Part shown: positions 17,099 through 26,901 of the stretch, one piece after another
Layout of the letters: each line of letters begins with the position of its first letter
Position numbering within the stretch: the first letter of the stretch is position 1
Origin: Williamsia sp. 1138
GTDB lineage: Bacteria; Actinomycetota; Actinomycetes; Mycobacteriales; Mycobacteriaceae
Direction of reading: 5' to 3'
Assembly: GCF_002095435.2 (NCBI RefSeq)
Contig: NZ_MJEJ02000032.1
Coordinates: 52,555 to 116,554 of the forward strand
DNA length: 64,000 bases
The notes under the pieces: generated by a model
What the model was told of the DNA's origin: nothing
Seen by the model: only the letters and a program-made list of their open reading frames with translations
Databases searched by the model: none
Made by a program: the position numbers and the translations under genes

Positions 17099-17734
17099 CT
17101 AACGACTGAACAGTTCGTAAGCGACGGCGACCTCGACCGTTCGTGTCGGGCCGGTGTCGTCACCGCCCTGAACCGTCCACCGATCCGACGTGCGGTCGAT
17201 GACGTTTCGCACCGGATTGCCGATCTCCGCGAGGGGTTCGACGTACACACCCTGGGTCGGGCCGTCCGTGCACCCGTAGACGTGGACGAATTGTGCGTCT
17301 CCGGTCGCCATCGCCATGGGGTTGCGGCTCAGGGTGCAGCGCGAGCCATCGGCCAGGTCGAGGCCGGCGGGAACGTAGGGGCTCACGTCGGTCATGAACG
17401 TGAGAGTTGCTGCCACAAGGCCGAACTCGGTATCTCGAGGATCGGCGAGACACGCCGCCGTGCTCTCGCCGGCCTCGACGCAGAAGCGAAGACCGCCCGG
17501 AGTGTCCGAGCAGCGGAGGCCGCCGGTGATATCGGTGAAGCAATCGAGCGGTGCGAGCGTCGGAATGTCCCGGGCGGTGTAACCGGGCAGCGGGACGCCG
17601 CCTGCGTCCACCGGCTCGATCGTCCGGATCACGGTCGCGGAGCCATGGGATGTCTCACTCCGTTCGGCGGAGCCATCGTCTCCGGTCGAGCAACCAACGA
17701 GAAGCACAGCAGCGAGTACGACGGTCATCCGCAT
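17099..17734 (-). CDS. Secreted lipoprotein of unknown function
   Basis: 211 residues with a short signal peptide MRMTVVLAAVLLVGC and a lipobox LVGC (lipidated Cys 15). The mature part has six or more Cys (DCFTD, RCSDTPG, FCVEAGES, ACLADP, RCTLS, YGCTDG), suggesting disulfides outside the membrane. I recognise no family. ATG at 17734 is chosen because it starts the signal peptide directly; the in-frame ATG at 17728 would shorten it. It ends 9 bases before the deacylase gene and may be transcribed with it. Confidence 0.7.
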   Translation of the reverse strand: MRMTVVLAAVLLVGCSTGDDGSAERSETSHGSATVIRTIEPVDAGGVPLPGYTARDIPTLAPLDCFTDITGGLRCSDTPGGLRFCVEAGESTAACLADPRDTEFGLVAATLTFMTDVSPYVPAGLDLADGSRCTLSRNPMAMATGDAQFVHVYGCTDGPTQGVYVEPLAEIGNPVRNVIDRTSDRWTVQGGDDTGPTRTVEVAVAYELFSR

Positions 17735-17847
17735 GCGGCCGACGATATCGACATCTGTCCTGGTCTGGCCTGGTGGCGCGAAAGAATTGCTGCGTGCGAA
17801 TGACGCCCGGTGGAATGGCCTCCGCCTCGGGGGAGTTGCACTGGAGT

Positions 17848-18657
17848 ATGACTGGATTCGGAACTCATGGGGTGTGGGCCGGCTTTTCGGCGATATCCCC
17901 GCAACAGGCACACGAGATCGAAGAACTCGGCTACGGCACCATCTGGCTCGGTGGTTCGCCGCGATCGCTTTCACCGGCGCGCAAGATCCTCGAGGCGACG
18001 TCGTCGATCCGGGTGGCGACCGGTATCACGAGCATCTGGAACACCGAGGCCGCGGAGATCGCGCAGCAGTTCACTGAACTCGAGACAGATTTCCCGGGCC
18101 GCTTCCTGCTGGGAATCGGGGTCAGCCATCCGGAAGCCATCCAGGAGTACAAGAGTCCCTATGACTCGCTGGTGGCCTACCTCGACGTTCTCGATGAGAC
18201 CGGGGTTCCCGCTGACCGTCGGGTGATCGCAGCCCTCGGCCCCCGCATGTTACGACTGGCGCGAGACCGCGCGCTCGGCTCGCACCCTTATCTCGTACCG
18301 GCAGCTCATACCGAGTACGCCCGCGAAATCCTCGGCCCGGACAAGTTCCTCGCACCCGAGCACAAAGTGGTGCTCACCGAAGACGCCGAACTCGCCAGGT
18401 CGGTCGGCCGGCCCTATGTGGACCAGCCGTACCTGCATCTGCAGAACTACACCAACAACCTGAAGCGCTTCGGCTATACCGACGCCGACATCGCCGACGG
18501 TGGTACCGACGCGTTGATCGATGCACTCGTCGCGCACGGCAGCGCGGAGGTGGTCCGCGAACAGCTCGATTCACACCTCGGCCAGGGTGCCGATCATGTC
18601 GCCATCCAGATCCTGGGTGACGTCGACATCGTCGAGGAGCTCGCGAAACTCATCTGA
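17848..18657 (+). CDS. LLM-class F420-dependent oxidoreductase
   Basis: About 269 residues of the luciferase-like monooxygenase fold. The opening GVWAGFSAISPQQAHEIEELGYGTIWLGGSP, then VATGITSIWN and FLLGIGVSHPE, matches the actinobacterial F420-dependent group (TIGR03620-like). It should move hydride to or from coenzyme F420 on an unknown substrate. The start is uncertain: ATG at 17848 fits family length, while ATGs at 17800 and 17815 are in frame. It is divergent from the lipoprotein gene. Confidence 0.8.
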   Translation: MTGFGTHGVWAGFSAISPQQAHEIEELGYGTIWLGGSPRSLSPARKILEATSSIRVATGITSIWNTEAAEIAQQFTELETDFPGRFLLGIGVSHPEAIQEYKSPYDSLVAYLDVLDETGVPADRRVIAALGPRMLRLARDRALGSHPYLVPAAHTEYAREILGPDKFLAPEHKVVLTEDAELARSVGRPYVDQPYLHLQNYTNNLKRFGYTDADIADGGTDALIDALVAHGSAEVVREQLDSHLGQGADHVAIQILGDVDIVEELAKLI

Positions 18658-18667
18658 CCCCCCGATC

Positions 18668-18720
18668 TTGGTGGGTTCTGGTGAGTTCGACCTGCGGTTT
18701 TACTCGCCAGAATCCACCAA
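18668..18720. repeat. Long intergenic palindrome, copy A
   Basis: 19-bp arms at 18668-18686 and 18702-18720, fully paired with two G-U wobbles, loop of 15 bases. The arm contains the core TTCTGG(T/C)GA shared with copies at 34.9 and 47.6 kb. It sits between convergent genes; the right arm also encodes the last residues (LVDSGE) and stop of the molybdopterin oxidoreductase. Confidence 0.85.
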
Positions 18721-20952
18721 TTCCGGAGCTTGGGTGGCCAGCTGGGCGCGAATCGATTGCTCCAGCGGTGTCACCTCGATGGGAACGCCGGTCATGTTCG
18801 CCATGCCGGCGAGTCGTTCGAGATCCTCGGGATCGGACGAGATGAGCGCATTCACGTTCGCCCCTCCGCTGCCGAGGTCATTGGTCGCGGCGTCGTTCGC
18901 CTTCGTCCAGCCTCCGCTGCCGTTGTGTCCCCAGCCGTGAGGAATGGCAACGACGCCGGGTTTGATGTCGTCGGTGACGCTGATCGGAAGGGCGATCTGT
19001 CCGTGCCGGGACGTCACCGTCACCAGGTCGCCTTCGTCGAGTCCCCGAGCGCCGGCGTCCGTCGGGTGCATGCGGGCGCTGTGAGCGCGCCCGCCGCGCA
19101 GGAGCATCGGCGAATTGTGCTGCCAGCTGTTCTCCGACCGGATCTCCCGCATACCGATGAGCCGCAACGGGTACGACGGGTCGGCATCAGGATCGAGGCG
19201 GTCGATCTCGGCAAGCAGTTCGGGTGCGTCGAGGCGGATCTTGCGATGGCGGTGGGTGACGAACTTGCGCAGCTGGCCCGGTTCGAGATTGTCGGCGACG
19301 ATCGTGCCGTGCGGGAACTTGTCCAGCAACGTGCTGAAAGTCAGTCCGCCGCGGCGTAACCCGAAGCGATTCCCACCCGCGCCCAGTCGGACCACCAGAT
19401 CCGAGAGCCGCGTCGGTGTCCACGGTTTGCCGACCCGTGCGGCCAGCTTGTTGAACAGATGCAGCCCACGGAGCGCCGGTGCCTGGGGAGCGAGTGCGGC
19501 GACGAAATCGTTGACGATCTGCCACTCCTCGCGGGCTTCGCCCATGGGCGGGATGACCGCGGCGGTCGCCTGTTTGAACGGTGTGGTGAACAGGGGCTGA
19601 AAGGGGATCAGGAAGTCGGCCCGTTCGTACATGGTGGTCGTGGGCAAGATGTAGTCGGCGTGGGCGTTGGTCTCGTTCTGATAGAAGTCGAGCGACACCA
19701 TCAGCTCGAGCCCACCGAGGGCCTTGACGAGTTCGTCGCCGTTCGGCACCGACAGCACCGGATTGCCCGCGCTCACGAACAGCGCCTTGAGCTGGCCCTT
19801 GCCCGGAGTCATCATCTCCTTGGCCATCAGCGACGCCGGAGCGGTGCCGAGAACCTGCGGCAGGCCGCCGATCCGACTGCGCCGGCCGTTCCACGCGAAG
19901 TTCGAAACATGCTGCATGGCGGTGACTCCAGCGCGCTGCCCGGGTATGCCGAGGTCGCCGAACATCGAGCCGCCCACGGTGTCGAGGTTGCCTGCGACGA
20001 GGTTGACGATGTCGAGCAGCGCAGTGGTCAGGGTGCCGGTCCGGCCGAGTGAGGTGCCCACCCGGCCGTAGAGCGCCGCGCGGTCGGTGAGCACCAACTT
20101 GCGGGCGAGGTCGCGCACGGTGTCGGCGTCGATGCCGGTGCTCTCCGAGGTCAGCTCCGGCGGGTACTTGGCCGTCAGCGACGTGATGGCCGCCACCCCG
20201 GTGGCCTGTTCCCGCAGTCGGTCGGCGTCGGCGAGCTTTTCGTCGAACATGACGTGTAGCAGCGACAGCAACAACAGGGCGTCGGTGTCGGGGACGATCG
20301 GCTGCCAGTCGAACTCGCGGGCCGTCTCGGTGCGACGGGGGTCGATGACGAGCACCTGACCACCGCGTTTGGTGATGGCGGTGAGCCCCTCGCGGATGCG
20401 CGGCGAACTCATCACACTGCCGTGCGAGACAACGGGATTGGCGCCGATGATGACGAGGAATTGCACTCGGTTGATGTCGGGTATGGGCGCGGCGACCGGT
20501 GTGCCGTAGAGGAAGTGGCTGGCCACGAAGCGGTTGTTCACGTCCTGAGAACCTGCGGAGTAGACGTGGGGTGTGCCCAGCAGCGTGGTGAAGTTGGCGA
20601 CCCAGAGGGTGTGGCCCGTCGAGAAGGTCGCGGGATTACCGAAATACCATCCGATACCGGATGCCCCGTCCCGTTTGTGTATCGCAGCCAGCTTCTCGGT
20701 GATCTCGGTCATCGCCGTTGTCCACGAGACCTGTTCGAACTCTCCGAACTCGTTCTTGCGAAGTGGGTGCAGCACCCGATCGGGGTCGTTGACGATCTCG
20801 CTGAAGGCGATGCCCTTGGGGCAGGCGAATCCCTTCGAGAGAGGGTTCTCCTTGTCCGGCCGCAGGGACAGCAACTTACCGTCTTCGACGGTGGCGATCA
20901 TCCCGCACAGCGGTTCGCAAATTCGGCAGAAGGTGGTTTTGTTCTCGGCCAT
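18700..20952 (-). CDS. Molybdopterin-dependent oxidoreductase (formate dehydrogenase/nitrate reductase-like)
   Basis: 750 residues. An N-terminal Fe4S4 domain carries CRICEPLC and, 27 residues on, CPKG. The molybdopterin domains follow, with WYFGNPATFSTGH, VIIGANPVVSHG, the LVIDPRRTETA nucleotide-binding motif and GNLDTVGGSMF, and the C-terminal beta-barrel domain holds SYPLRLIGMREIRSENSW and RMHPTDAGARG. It belongs to the bis-MGD oxidoreductase superfamily; substrate unknown. No beta or membrane subunit is adjacent, so it is probably a cytosolic single-subunit enzyme. ATG at 20952 follows GGGAG at 6 bases. Its 3' end is formed by the palindrome copy A. Confidence 0.85.
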   Translation of the reverse strand: MAENKTTFCRICEPLCGMIATVEDGKLLSLRPDKENPLSKGFACPKGIAFSEIVNDPDRVLHPLRKNEFGEFEQVSWTTAMTEITEKLAAIHKRDGASGIGWYFGNPATFSTGHTLWVANFTTLLGTPHVYSAGSQDVNNRFVASHFLYGTPVAAPIPDINRVQFLVIIGANPVVSHGSVMSSPRIREGLTAITKRGGQVLVIDPRRTETAREFDWQPIVPDTDALLLLSLLHVMFDEKLADADRLREQATGVAAITSLTAKYPPELTSESTGIDADTVRDLARKLVLTDRAALYGRVGTSLGRTGTLTTALLDIVNLVAGNLDTVGGSMFGDLGIPGQRAGVTAMQHVSNFAWNGRRSRIGGLPQVLGTAPASLMAKEMMTPGKGQLKALFVSAGNPVLSVPNGDELVKALGGLELMVSLDFYQNETNAHADYILPTTTMYERADFLIPFQPLFTTPFKQATAAVIPPMGEAREEWQIVNDFVAALAPQAPALRGLHLFNKLAARVGKPWTPTRLSDLVVRLGAGGNRFGLRRGGLTFSTLLDKFPHGTIVADNLEPGQLRKFVTHRHRKIRLDAPELLAEIDRLDPDADPSYPLRLIGMREIRSENSWQHNSPMLLRGGRAHSARMHPTDAGARGLDEGDLVTVTSRHGQIALPISVTDDIKPGVVAIPHGWGHNGSGGWTKANDAATNDLGSGGANVNALISSDPEDLERLAGMANMTGVPIEVTPLEQSIRAQLATQAPELVDSGE

Positions 20953-20991
20953 GAGCAGCTCCCTGGTGATCCGTCTCACATCTGACAACGA

Positions 20992-21018
20992 GTGTTCCAC
21001 AATGGTGGTCGGGAACAC
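20992..21018. promoter_or_regulatory. Inverted repeat between the LacI-type and oxidoreductase genes
   Basis: GTGTTCC at 20992-20998 and GGAACAC at 21012-21018, 13 bases apart, 40 bases before the oxidoreductase ATG. It could be an operator of that gene or the end of the rhamnose transcript. Confidence 0.35.
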
Positions 21019-21066
21019 CAGAGATGGCGCTCGAAAGGCCTCGACGATCCCGGCCCGGTCACCAGG

Positions 21067-22077
21067 TCAGCCGGGTGCGGTGGAGGCCCGTACGACCAGC
21101 TGCGGCTGGAAAAGCACATGCCGAGGCGGGGTCTGTGGAGACCTGGACATCTCATCGACGAGGAGCTCGATGGCGCTGGACCCCAGTTGACGGCTCGGCT
21201 GGCTGATCGATGACAGGGGGACCACTGCGGACTGGGCGAAGTCGATGTCGTCGTAGCCGATGAGCGCGATGTCGCGTGGAACCGCGATGTCGCCGAGCAT
21301 CGTCAGGGCTTGCAGGATCCCGATGGCGAGGAGGTCGTTGGCGCAGAAGACTGCGTCAGGACGTTCGTCCGCCGGACGCCTGCGGATTTCCTCGCCCGCA
21401 GCGCGACCTGCCAGCACACTCAGTGCAGGCGTTTCGATCACCTCGAGCGTCGCACCGGGTACCCGGGCGATCGCCTCGCGAGCGCCGCGCAGTCGGTCGG
21501 CCACCTGGTGCAGGCCGCGGGGGCCGCCGACGAAGGCGAGCCGGCGCCTCCCGGTCTCGCACAGGTGCTCGCACGCCAGCGCACCACCGGCGACATCGTC
21601 GACGGTGACCGAGGGGAACACCGTCCCCTGCCCGTTCCGGTCGACGAGAACCACGGGCGTTCCGCGCTGATGCAACGCTTCGAGCCGGCTCAGGTCATCA
21701 CCGACCGGCGACACCAGAACTCCGAAAACCCGTTGTTCGTCGAAGGTTTCGATGTACATGTGCTCGCGGGCGACGTCGTCGTCGGAGGTACCCAGCAGGA
21801 GGGTGAGGTTGTTCTCCGCCGCCTGCCGCTCTGCGGCCCGGGCGAGATCGGTGAAGAACGGGTTCCCCACATCGAGCACGATCAAGCCGACGCAGCGCGA
21901 CCTACCAGCTTTGAGTTGCCGCGCAGCGTCGTTGCGTACGAAACCGAGTTCGGTGATCGCCTTGTGCACTCGATCGACAGTGGCCGGTGCGACCTTGTCG
22001 GGCGAGTTCAGCACGTTCGACACGGTTCCGAGGGACACCGACGCGGCTGCGGCCACGTCGCGCATGCTCACCGGCAT
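21067..22077 (-). CDS. LacI-family transcriptional regulator of the rhamnose operon
   Basis: 336 residues. The N-terminal HTH reads SMRDVAAAASVSLGTVSNVLN with hinge KAGRSRCVGLIVLDVGNPFF, followed by a periplasmic-binding-like effector domain ending SISQPSRQLG. It is the last gene of the rhamnose cluster, so I infer it represses that operon through the paired TGAAACGTTTCA sites, with L-rhamnose or a derivative as inducer. ATG at 22077 has GGAAAGGG upstream; an earlier in-frame GTG at 22110 is less likely. Confidence 0.85.
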   Translation of the reverse strand: MPVSMRDVAAAASVSLGTVSNVLNSPDKVAPATVDRVHKAITELGFVRNDAARQLKAGRSRCVGLIVLDVGNPFFTDLARAAERQAAENNLTLLLGTSDDDVAREHMYIETFDEQRVFGVLVSPVGDDLSRLEALHQRGTPVVLVDRNGQGTVFPSVTVDDVAGGALACEHLCETGRRRLAFVGGPRGLHQVADRLRGAREAIARVPGATLEVIETPALSVLAGRAAGEEIRRRPADERPDAVFCANDLLAIGILQALTMLGDIAVPRDIALIGYDDIDFAQSAVVPLSSISQPSRQLGSSAIELLVDEMSRSPQTPPRHVLFQPQLVVRASTAPG

Positions 22078-22133
22078 CGCTGTTTCCCTTTCCGACCTTC
22101 GGGTGGACACCCGACTCCGCGTCCACCGACAGG

Positions 22134-23360
22134 CTAGCGCGGAGCGAGTCGGGTCAGCTGTGTGACGTGTGCAGGGGTCAACTCCTCGAGCGAGGTGACA
22201 CCCAGAAGTCGCATGGTGCGTTCGACCTGTTCGGCGAGGATGTCGACGGCCCGGTTAACGCCCGCTTCGCCACCTGCCATGAGGCCGTAGAGGTAAGCCC
22301 GGCCGATCAGGGTGAAACGGGCGCCGAGGGCGATGGCCGCGACGATGTCGGCCCCGGACATGATGCCGGTGTCGAGGAGGACCTCGGTGTCGGAACCGAC
22401 CTCGCGGGCGACGTCAGGGAGCAGGTGAAAGGGGATCGGCGCCCGGTCGAGTTGCCGTCCACCATGATTGGACAACACGATGCCATCGACACCCAGGTCG
22501 ACCACAGCATGTGCGTCGGCCACGGTCTGGATGCCCTTCACGACGATCTTGCCGGGCCACTGATCGCGGATCCAGGCCAGGTCGTCGAAGGTCACCGTCG
22601 GATCGAACATGGTGTCCAGCAGTTCGGCAACGGTACCCGACCAGCGATCGAGGGAGGCGAAGGCCAGCGGTTCGGTGGTGAGGAAATCGATCCACCAACT
22701 CGGGCGCGGCAGCGCATTGAGGACTGTGCCCGGGGTGAGCGCAGGTGGGATCGACATCCCGTTGCGCTTGTCCCGCAGGCGTGCGCCGGCGACCGGCACG
22801 TCGACGGTGACGAGCAGGGTGTCGTAACCTGCCTTGGCGGCCCGGTCGACCAGTGCCATCGAGCGGTCGCGTTCTTTCCACATGTAGAGCTGGAACCAGT
22901 TGCGGCCCTGCGGATTGGCTTCCTGGACATCCTCGATGGACGCGGTGCCCATGGTGGACAGCGAGAAGGGGATGCCCGCCCGTGCCGCGGCATGGGCGCC
23001 TGCGATCTCGCCTTCGGTCTGCATCATGCGGGTGAAACCGGTGGGCGCGATACCGAACGGCAACGACACCGGAGCGCCGAGGACCTCCCAACCGGTGCTC
23101 ACCTTGGAGACGTCACGCAAGATCGCCGGATTGAATTGGATGTCTGCGAAAGCTTCTCGGGCACGACCGATGGAGATCTCCGCCTCGGCGGAACCGTCGG
23201 TGTAATCGAAGGCGGCCTTCGGGGTGCGGCGTTTGGCGATGCGGCGTAGGTCCTCGATCGTCAGCGCGGCGTCCAGTCGCCGCTTCTTGGCGTCGAACTC
23301 CGGCTTCTTGAACTTCATCAGGGGCGCGAGGTCGTTGACCTTCGGCAGTTGTCGCTTCAT
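22134..23360 (-). CDS. lldD: FMN-dependent L-lactate dehydrogenase
   Basis: 408 residues of the alpha-hydroxy-acid dehydrogenase family. [11 protein letters not shown] near the start, [32 protein letters not shown] and the catalytic [12 protein letters not shown] (His and Arg of the active site) are present. It oxidises L-lactate to pyruvate and passes electrons to the quinone pool. In this operon it would finish rhamnose breakdown: the aldolase releases L-lactaldehyde, the dehydrogenase domain makes L-lactate, and this enzyme makes pyruvate. ATG at 23360 overlaps the rhaB stop by 4 bp, with GAAGG upstream. Confidence 0.88.
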   Translation of the reverse strand: MKRQLPKVNDLAPLMKFKKPEFDAKKRRLDAALTIEDLRRIAKRRTPKAAFDYTDGSAEAEISIGRAREAFADIQFNPAILRDVSKVSTGWEVLGAPVSLPFGIAPTGFTRMMQTEGEIAGAHAAARAGIPFSLSTMGTASIEDVQEANPQGRNWFQLYMWKERDRSMALVDRAAKAGYDTLLVTVDVPVAGARLRDKRNGMSIPPALTPGTVLNALPRPSWWIDFLTTEPLAFASLDRWSGTVAELLDTMFDPTVTFDDLAWIRDQWPGKIVVKGIQTVADAHAVVDLGVDGIVLSNHGGRQLDRAPIPFHLLPDVAREVGSDTEVLLDTGIMSGADIVAAIALGARFTLIGRAYLYGLMAGGEAGVNRAVDILAEQVERTMRLLGVTSLEELTPAHVTQLTRLAPR

Positions 23361-24832
23361 CGGGTTGCCTTCAGGTGGTGTGGGCGGGCCGCGGTGCGCG
23401 GCTCGAAACGTTCGGGTGGGAAGGTGGCGGCGACCAGCGCGCGGGCGCTCTCGGGATCGTCGGCGATCAGCTCTTTCGTGCGGGCGGAGATCAGGATGTT
23501 GCCGATCGCGGTGGCCTCGACGGGGCCCGCGAGTACCGGTATTCCGAGTCGGTCTGCGGTGAGCTGACACAGCAACCGATTTCGGGAGCCGCCGCCGACG
23601 ATGTGCACGACCTCGACGGCGGTGCCCGAGAGCGATGCCGCCTCACGAACACGACGGGCGAAAGCTCCGGCGAGGCTCTCCAGGATGGCTCGAACCATCG
23701 GGGCGTGGCCGGCCGGGGCGGGAAGGCCTCGGCCGGCGTACCACTGCGCGATACGCGCCGGCATGTCACCGGGTGTCAGGAACTCCGGGTCATCGGTGTC
23801 GAAGAGCTCGACCGGAGGGTGTGCCTGTGCTGCCTCGTCGAGCAGTCGGGGCAGCTCGACGGCCGTGCCTTCGCGCTGCCATTGCCGCACGGACTCACTC
23901 AGGAGCCACAGGCCCATGACGTTGCGCAGGAATCGTATCCGCCTGTCCGCCCCGACCTCATTGGTGAAGTTGGCGACGCGAGCCGCCGGGTCGACGACCC
24001 GGTCGGCCAGCTCGACGCCGACCAGTCCCCAGGTGCCGCATGAGATGTATGCGGCCGATTCGGGGCGCATCGGCACCGCGACGACCGCCGAGGCGGTGTC
24101 GTGCGAGGCAACGGCGCTCACTGTGACCGACGACGGCAGTCCGAGCTGCGTGACGATCTGCGGCAGGACCGGACCGAGTTCGGAGCCGGGTTCGATGAGC
24201 GCGGGAAACAACCCGGTGGGCAGCCCGAGCGTACGTTCGAGTTCGCTGTCCCAGATGCCGTCCGCGCCGAGCAGCCCGGTGGTCGAGGCGTTGGTGCGTT
24301 CGGTCGCCATCTGACCGGTCAGCCAATACCCGATGAGGTCCGGGATCAGCAGTGCCCGGTCGGCGAGCTCCAGTGTCCCGGCCTGCTTTTCCGCCATCAG
24401 TTGGTACACGGTGTTGAAGGGCAGGAACTGCAAGCCGTTGCGGGCGTAGAGCACTGCGGGATCGATCCCTTGGTGTACCGCCGAGACACCGGCGTGGTTC
24501 CGGTCATCGCGGTAGTGGTACGGCAGGCCGAGCAGGCGCCCGTCGCGCAGCAACCCGTAATCGACTGCCCACGAGTCGATCCCGATCCCGATCAGATCCG
24601 TGGCCTGACGTGCCGCCGACGACAAGCCGTCGCGGATATGCGAGTACAGGCCGGGTACGTCCCAGTGCAACGCGGTTCGGTGGCCGTCCCAGATCGGGAG
24701 GGGGCCGTTGGGGAATCGATTCACCTCGCGAATGTCCAGTCGGCCGTCGCCGACCTCGGCCAGCATCACGCGACCGCTGGTCGCTCCCAGGTCGACGGCG
24801 GCCAGCTCGGCCACGCGTGAGCCCTTGCTCAT
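23357..24832 (-). CDS. rhaB: L-rhamnulose kinase
   Basis: 491 residues of the FGGY sugar-kinase family. The phosphate-binding loop [17 protein letters not shown] opens the protein, [14 protein letters not shown] carries the catalytic Asp region, and [22 protein letters not shown] is the C-terminal ATP-binding motif. It phosphorylates L-rhamnulose to L-rhamnulose-1-phosphate. ATG at 24832 overlaps the stop of the preceding gene (ATGA), and its stop overlaps lldD, so the three are translationally coupled. Confidence 0.92.
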   Translation of the reverse strand: MSKGSRVAELAAVDLGATSGRVMLAEVGDGRLDIREVNRFPNGPLPIWDGHRTALHWDVPGLYSHIRDGLSSAARQATDLIGIGIDSWAVDYGLLRDGRLLGLPYHYRDDRNHAGVSAVHQGIDPAVLYARNGLQFLPFNTVYQLMAEKQAGTLELADRALLIPDLIGYWLTGQMATERTNASTTGLLGADGIWDSELERTLGLPTGLFPALIEPGSELGPVLPQIVTQLGLPSSVTVSAVASHDTASAVVAVPMRPESAAYISCGTWGLVGVELADRVVDPAARVANFTNEVGADRRIRFLRNVMGLWLLSESVRQWQREGTAVELPRLLDEAAQAHPPVELFDTDDPEFLTPGDMPARIAQWYAGRGLPAPAGHAPMVRAILESLAGAFARRVREAASLSGTAVEVVHIVGGGSRNRLLCQLTADRLGIPVLAGPVEATAIGNILISARTKELIADDPESARALVAATFPPERFEPRTAARPHHLKATR

Positions 24833-26865
24833 CGCAGGAATGCCGCGGCCACACCGGCATCGACGGGCACATGCAGGCCGGTGGTGTGCGACATGTCGGA
24901 GCTGCACAGCACGAACGCCGCGTTGGCGATGTTCTCCGGCAGCACTTCGCGTTTGAGCAATGTGCGCTGGGCGTAGAACTCGCCGAGATCTTCTTCGGCG
25001 ACACCGTAGACGGCCGCTCGCTTCGCGCCCCAGCCGCCGGCGAAGATGCCCGATCCGCGGACGACGCCGTCGGGGTTGATGCCGTTGACCTTGATGCCGT
25101 GCTCGCCGAGTTCGGCGGCGAGCAGTCGAACCTGATGTGCCTGATCGGCTTTGGTGGCCGAATACGCGATGTTGTTGGGGCCGGCGAACACCGAGTTCTT
25201 CGACGAGATGTACAGGATGTCGCCGCCCATCTGCTGATCGATGAGTGCCTTGGCAGCGGCCTTGGACACCAGGAACGATCCGCGGGCCATCACGTTGTGC
25301 TGCAGGTCCCAGTCTGCCGCGGTGGTGTCGAGAAGCGATTTCGACAGCGACAGTCCGGCGTTGTTGACCACCAGGTCGATACCGCCGAACGCGAGGACGC
25401 ACGCATCGATCGCGGCCTGCACCTGCGCCTCGTCGGTGACGTCGGCGCGGATTCCGATGGCGACGTCGGAGCCTCCGATCTCCTCGGCCGCCGCTGCTGC
25501 CTTCTCCGCGTCGAGGTCGGCGATCACGACGCATGCACCTTCGGCGGCGAGCCGGGTCGCGATGGCCTTGCCGATGCCCGAGGCGGCGCCGGTCACCAGA
25601 GCGATGCGGGTGGCCAGTGGCTTGGGCTTGGGCATCCGGGCGAGCTTGGCCTCTTCCAGGGCCCAGTACTCGATGCGGAACTTCTCGACTTCGTCGATGG
25701 GCAGGTAGTGCGAGATCGACTCTGCGCCGCGCATGACATTGATGGCGTTGAGGTAGAACTCGCCGGCCACGCGGGCGGTTTGTTTGTTCTTGCCGTAGCT
25801 GAACATGCCGACGCCCGGGATGAGCACGATTGCGGGGTCGGCCCCGCGCATGGCGGGGGAGTCCTCGGTCGCATGCCGGTTGTAGTAGGCGGTGTAGTCA
25901 TCTCGATACGAGCGGTGGAGCTCTTTGAGACGTGTTATGCAGTCCCCGATGGGCGCGTCGGCCGGCAGGTCGAGCACCATCGGCTTGACCTTGGTGCGCA
26001 AGAAGTGATCGGGGCACGACGTCCCGAGCGAGGCGAGCCGGGGATGCTCCGCGCCGGTGAGGAATTCGAGGACCGGGTCGGTGTCGGTGAAGTGTCCGAC
26101 CTGGGCGTTGTCGGTGGATGCCAATCCGCGCAGGGTCGGTGCCAGCGCTGCGGCCTTCGCTCGACGCTCCGCTGGACTGAGCGGGCCGAAGCCCCGTAGC
26201 GGCGGACCGAACGGCTGCGGCCGGCCGTTGGCCGCGATGAATTCCTCTGCGGCGGCGATGATCTCGAGCGAGTTTGCCTCGGCAGCCTCGGAGGTGTCGC
26301 CCCAGGCGGTGATGCCGTGACCGCCGAGGATTGTTCCGATCGCCTGCGGATTCTGGCGCTTGACCTCGGAGATGTCGAGCCCGAGCTGGAAACCGGGTCG
26401 CCGCCACGGAACCCAGATCACCCGGTCGCCCCAGATCTGCTTGGTGATCGCTTCACCGTCGGCGGCGGTCGCTATCGCGATACCGGAGTCGGGGTGCAGG
26501 TGGTCGACGTGGGCGGCGTCGACCAGGCCGTGCATGGCGGTGTCGATCGAGGGCGCCGCGCCGCCGCGACCGTGCAGGGTGTAGTCGAACGCTGCGACCA
26601 TCTCGTCCTCGCGGTCGACGCCGGGGTACACGTCGGTCAGCGCGCGCAGACGGTCCAGTCGCAGTACCGCGAGGCCGTTCTCGGTGAGGGTGCCCAGGTC
26701 GCCGCCCGAACCCTTGACCCACATCAGGTCGACGTCCTGACCGGTCACCGGGTCGCGGTCGGTGCCCTTGGCGGAAGTGTTGCCGCCCGCATAGTTGGTG
26801 TTCTTGGGGTCGGCGCCGAGCCGGTTGGAGCGTTCGATCAGTTGGTTGACGGTTTCATTGGTCAT
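24829..26865 (-). CDS. Rhamnulose-1-phosphate aldolase / L-lactaldehyde dehydrogenase fusion
   Basis: 678 residues, two enzymes in one chain. Residues 1 to about 400 are a class II aldolase with zinc-binding DHLHPDS and GHGITAWGD; residues 421-678 are a short-chain dehydrogenase with TGAASGIG, NNAG (about 501) and the catalytic YSATK (Tyr 568, Lys 572). The same fusion, called RhaEW or RhaD-like, is known in Bacillus and actinobacteria, where it cleaves rhamnulose-1-phosphate to DHAP and L-lactaldehyde and oxidises the latter to L-lactate. GAAGGA precedes the ATG. Confidence 0.9.
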   Translation of the reverse strand: MTNETVNQLIERSNRLGADPKNTNYAGGNTSAKGTDRDPVTGQDVDLMWVKGSGGDLGTLTENGLAVLRLDRLRALTDVYPGVDREDEMVAAFDYTLHGRGGAAPSIDTAMHGLVDAAHVDHLHPDSGIAIATAADGEAITKQIWGDRVIWVPWRRPGFQLGLDISEVKRQNPQAIGTILGGHGITAWGDTSEAAEANSLEIIAAAEEFIAANGRPQPFGPPLRGFGPLSPAERRAKAAALAPTLRGLASTDNAQVGHFTDTDPVLEFLTGAEHPRLASLGTSCPDHFLRTKVKPMVLDLPADAPIGDCITRLKELHRSYRDDYTAYYNRHATEDSPAMRGADPAIVLIPGVGMFSYGKNKQTARVAGEFYLNAINVMRGAESISHYLPIDEVEKFRIEYWALEEAKLARMPKPKPLATRIALVTGAASGIGKAIATRLAAEGACVVIADLDAEKAAAAAEEIGGSDVAIGIRADVTDEAQVQAAIDACVLAFGGIDLVVNNAGLSLSKSLLDTTAADWDLQHNVMARGSFLVSKAAAKALIDQQMGGDILYISSKNSVFAGPNNIAYSATKADQAHQVRLLAAELGEHGIKVNGINPDGVVRGSGIFAGGWGAKRAAVYGVAEEDLGEFYAQRTLLKREVLPENIANAAFVLCSSDMSHTTGLHVPVDAGVAAAFLR

Positions 26866-26901
26866 GGTGTTGTTCCTTCGGAAATGGTGATGCGGGAATG
26901 C

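Noticed and set aside
24610..26199. 529-codon plus-strand frame across the rhaB/aldolase junction
   Set aside because: It is antisense to two clear enzymes and low in structure; a codon-bias shadow.
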